DNA from: Streptomyces camponoticapitis
Lineage (GTDB): Bacteria > Actinomycetota > Actinomycetes > Streptomycetales > Streptomycetaceae
Length of the DNA: 64,000 nucleotides
Direction: 5' to 3'
Assembly: GCF_014646115.1 (NCBI RefSeq)
Contig: NZ_BMMV01000016.1
Span: forward strand, 142,157 to 206,156
The position numbers and the translations under genes were made by a program. The notes under the pieces were generated by a model. That model saw nothing but the letters and a program-made list of their open reading frames with translations, was not told where the DNA came from and made no database searches. Below, piece after piece: positions 62,187-64,000 of this stretch. Within the stretch, counting starts at the first letter, position 1, and every line of letters starts with the position of its first letter.

Positions 62187-63836
62187 ATGCGCAGTGGAAC
62201 GAAGGTCGCGATCGTCGGCGGTGTGTTCATCGTCGTCGCCGGTGGCATCGGGTACGGGGCGTACAACGTCATCAGCGGGGACGACGGGGGGAGCACCGGG
62301 ACCGCGTCGAAGTCGGCCGAGGTCAGAACCGGGCCGCCCAGCGCGGAAGAGATCAAGAACACCGCCGAGGAGTTCCTCGCCGCGTGGGCCAACGGCAAGG
62401 ATCCCGAGCTCGCCGCCACGTACACGAACAACGCGGCCGCCGCGAAGGAAGCCGTCGCCGGGTACAGCGGGCAGGCGCACATCACGGGCGCGGTGATCAC
62501 TCCGGGCACGGCGACGGGCGCGAAGGTGCCGTTCACGGTCAAGGCGACGGTGAAGTACAAGGGGCTGAGCAAGCCCCTGTCGTACGCCTCCGAGCTGACC
62601 GTGGTCCGGGGGGTGACCACCGGGAAGCCGCTGGTCGACTGGGCGCCGACTGTCATCCATCCGAAGCTGACGAAGAACAGCAGCCTGGTCACCGGCGAGG
62701 CGCCGACGCCGCCGATCAAGGCGGTCGACCGGAACGGGACCGAACTGACGGCCGAGAAGTACCCGTCGCTGGCGCCGGTGCTCGACCAGTTGCGGGACAA
62801 GTACGGCGAGAAGGCGGGCGGCGAGTCCGGCGTCGAGACGTGGATCCGGACGGACGGTGACGGCGAAGGCGCCACAGGTGGCAGCGTGCCGCGCAAGACG
62901 CTCCTGACGCTCTCCAAGGGCAAGAGCGGCGAGCTGGCGACGACGCTCGACGCGAAGGTGCAAGCGGCGGCCGAGCAGGCCGTGAAGAAGTTCGACGAGG
63001 CGTCCGTCGCGGCCGTGAAGCCGAGCACCGGCGAGATAGTCGCCGTCGCCAACAACCGTGAGGACGGCTTCAACGCGGCGATGCTCGGCAAGCAGGCGCC
63101 GGGCTCGACGATGAAGATAGTCACGGCGGCGATGCTGCTGGAGAAGGGCCTGACCGGCGCGGACCGGCCGGCCGAGTGCCCGAAGACCGTGCTCTACCAG
63201 GGCACTTCGTTCCACAACCTGGACAACTTCGACATCCAGGGAGGCACTTTCACGCAGAGCTTCGCCCGGTCCTGCAACACCGCCTTCATCAAGCTGATCG
63301 ACGACACGAAGGACGACCACGCGCTGCCCGCCGAGGCCCGGCAGGTCTTCGGCCTCGGGCTGAACTGGCAGACCGGCATCGCGTCCGCGGACGGCAGCGT
63401 GCCGGAGTCGGACGGGGGCGGGGCGGCCGCGCAGTACATCGGCCAGGGCACGGTCCAGATGAACGTACTGAACATCGCGTCCGTCACGGCCACCACGAAG
63501 GACGGCACCTTCCGCCAGCCGATCATCGTCCCGCGCGACCTGGACAACCGCGAACTGGCCGTCGCCGAGCGGCAGTTGTCGGGCGCGGTGGGGCAGCAGC
63601 TGCGCGACATGATGCGCGAGACGGCCTCGTGGGGCACGGGCAAGGCGGCGATGGCCGGGCTCGGCGGTGACAAGGGCGCGAAGACGGGTTCCGCCGAGGT
63701 GGACGGCCAGACCACGTCGAACAGCTGGTTCACCGGCTTCCAGGACGACCTGGCCGCCGCCGCGAGCGTCGAATCGGGCGGCCACGGCGGCGACGCGGCG
63801 GGCCCGGTGGTCGCGGCGGTACTCGCGGCGGGGTGA
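62187..63836 (+). CDS. penicillin-binding transpeptidase with NTF2-like N-terminal domain
   Basis: 549 residues, ATG at 62187. A signal anchor spans residues about 7-29 (VAIVGGVFIVVAGGIGYGAY). Residues about 50-150 form the MecA_N/NTF2-like domain (EEFLAAWANGKDPELAATYT, VPFTVKATVKYKGLSKPLSY). The transpeptidase has APGSTMKIVTAA (SxxK, active Ser near 308), FARSCNTAF (SxN, near 362) and GAKTGSAE (KTG, near 498). It cross-links peptidoglycan outside the membrane. The architecture resembles low-affinity PBPs such as PBP2a; in Streptomyces such genes are core and often linked to growth or sporulation. pmt lies upstream, 157 bp away. Confidence 0.94.
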   Translation: MRSGTKVAIVGGVFIVVAGGIGYGAYNVISGDDGGSTGTASKSAEVRTGPPSAEEIKNTAEEFLAAWANGKDPELAATYTNNAAAAKEAVAGYSGQAHITGAVITPGTATGAKVPFTVKATVKYKGLSKPLSYASELTVVRGVTTGKPLVDWAPTVIHPKLTKNSSLVTGEAPTPPIKAVDRNGTELTAEKYPSLAPVLDQLRDKYGEKAGGESGVETWIRTDGDGEGATGGSVPRKTLLTLSKGKSGELATTLDAKVQAAAEQAVKKFDEASVAAVKPSTGEIVAVANNREDGFNAAMLGKQAPGSTMKIVTAAMLLEKGLTGADRPAECPKTVLYQGTSFHNLDNFDIQGGTFTQSFARSCNTAFIKLIDDTKDDHALPAEARQVFGLGLNWQTGIASADGSVPESDGGGAAAQYIGQGTVQMNVLNIASVTATTKDGTFRQPIIVPRDLDNRELAVAERQLSGAVGQQLRDMMRETASWGTGKAAMAGLGGDKGAKTGSAEVDGQTTSNSWFTGFQDDLAAAASVESGGHGGDAAGPVVAAVLAAG

Positions 63837-63983
63837 GCGGGGGGGGCGCGCTGCGGGCCATGCGCTGGGCGCCGGTGATCGCCGCGCCGGGCGCCGGTGG
63901 CACCGCCGTACTCACGGCGGGACGAGCGCGCGCGCAGGGCACCGGGCGCAGGCGGTCGCCGCAGTACTCACGGCGGGATGAGC
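63811..63983 (+). repeat. three degenerate copies of the PBP gene 3' end, one forming a hairpin
   Basis: Related sequences occur at 63811-63838 (the last codons and stop of the PBP gene), 63901-63927 and 63956-63983; all contain GTACTC-(A/G)-CGGCGGG followed by GAGC, or a one-base variant. The middle copy is a perfect hairpin CCGCCGT-ACTC-ACGGCGG (63903-63920) and may serve as terminator. No gene is seen in 63837-64000. Confidence 0.6.
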
Positions 63984-64000
63984 CAGCGCACGAAAGCCCG

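Overview
This window looks like chromosomal DNA of a Streptomyces or close relative. It is GC-rich throughout and uses GTG and TTG starts freely. It carries several actinobacterial signatures: an AfsR/SARP regulator, a FilP-like coiled-coil protein, a DUF397 protein, divergent tam-tamR, the cluster galT-galE-galK, rpfB-rsmA-ispE, and a protein O-mannosyltransferase. The gene order from glmU to the penicillin-binding protein resembles, from memory, the core chromosome of Streptomyces coelicolor; no comparison was run. I saw no insertion sequence, prophage, integrase or CRISPR array.

Layout. 1-5973 (minus): a RiPP-type operon cut by the left edge. In transcription order it holds a short secreted peptide, a SARP regulator with an NB-ARC module, an E1/ThiF-like protein fused to a degenerate YcaO fold, and an intact YcaO enzyme. 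Its promoter region contains 7-bp repeats at 11-bp spacing, as expected for a SARP target. 6221-11733: a MacB-type ABC exporter and a divergent MFS drug-efflux transporter. 11750-12640: a FilP-like cytoskeletal protein. 12899-17657: a four-gene toxin/immunity-like locus in which SUKH immunity domains sit beside, or are fused to, nuclease and deaminase domains. 17679-19315: an orphan histidine kinase and tRNA-Gln(UUG). 19396-28856: housekeeping genes (glmU, prs, rplY, pth, ppc) and a fatty-acid desaturase with its TetR regulator.

29027-38465: tam and tamR around a perfect palindrome, two NarL-type response regulators (one without the phosphoacceptor Asp), an acetyltransferase, and the galactose operon divergent from an SSS-family symporter. 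38502-44300: two paralogous membrane-anchored beta-propeller proteins and an ABC-F ATPase. 44566-54320: accessory genes, namely a secreted protein, a PQQ-type sugar dehydrogenase, a DUF397 protein, an ECF42-type sigma factor with its YciI/DGPF partner, a TetR-MMPL pair, a hydrolase and an acetyltransferase. 54366-63836: core genes ispE, rsmA, rpfB, tatD, a zinc-ribbon protein, rsmI, pmt and a penicillin-binding protein.

How the parts work together. Many operons are tightly coupled by 4-bp GTGA overlaps: SARP to E1-like, ABC ATPase to permease, galT-galE-galK, and rpfB-rsmA-ispE. The two best candidates for under-described biology are the YcaO operon at the left edge and the SUKH/deaminase/nuclease locus at 12.9-17.7 kb. 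All family assignments come from reading motifs and comparing with remembered families; no database search was run.
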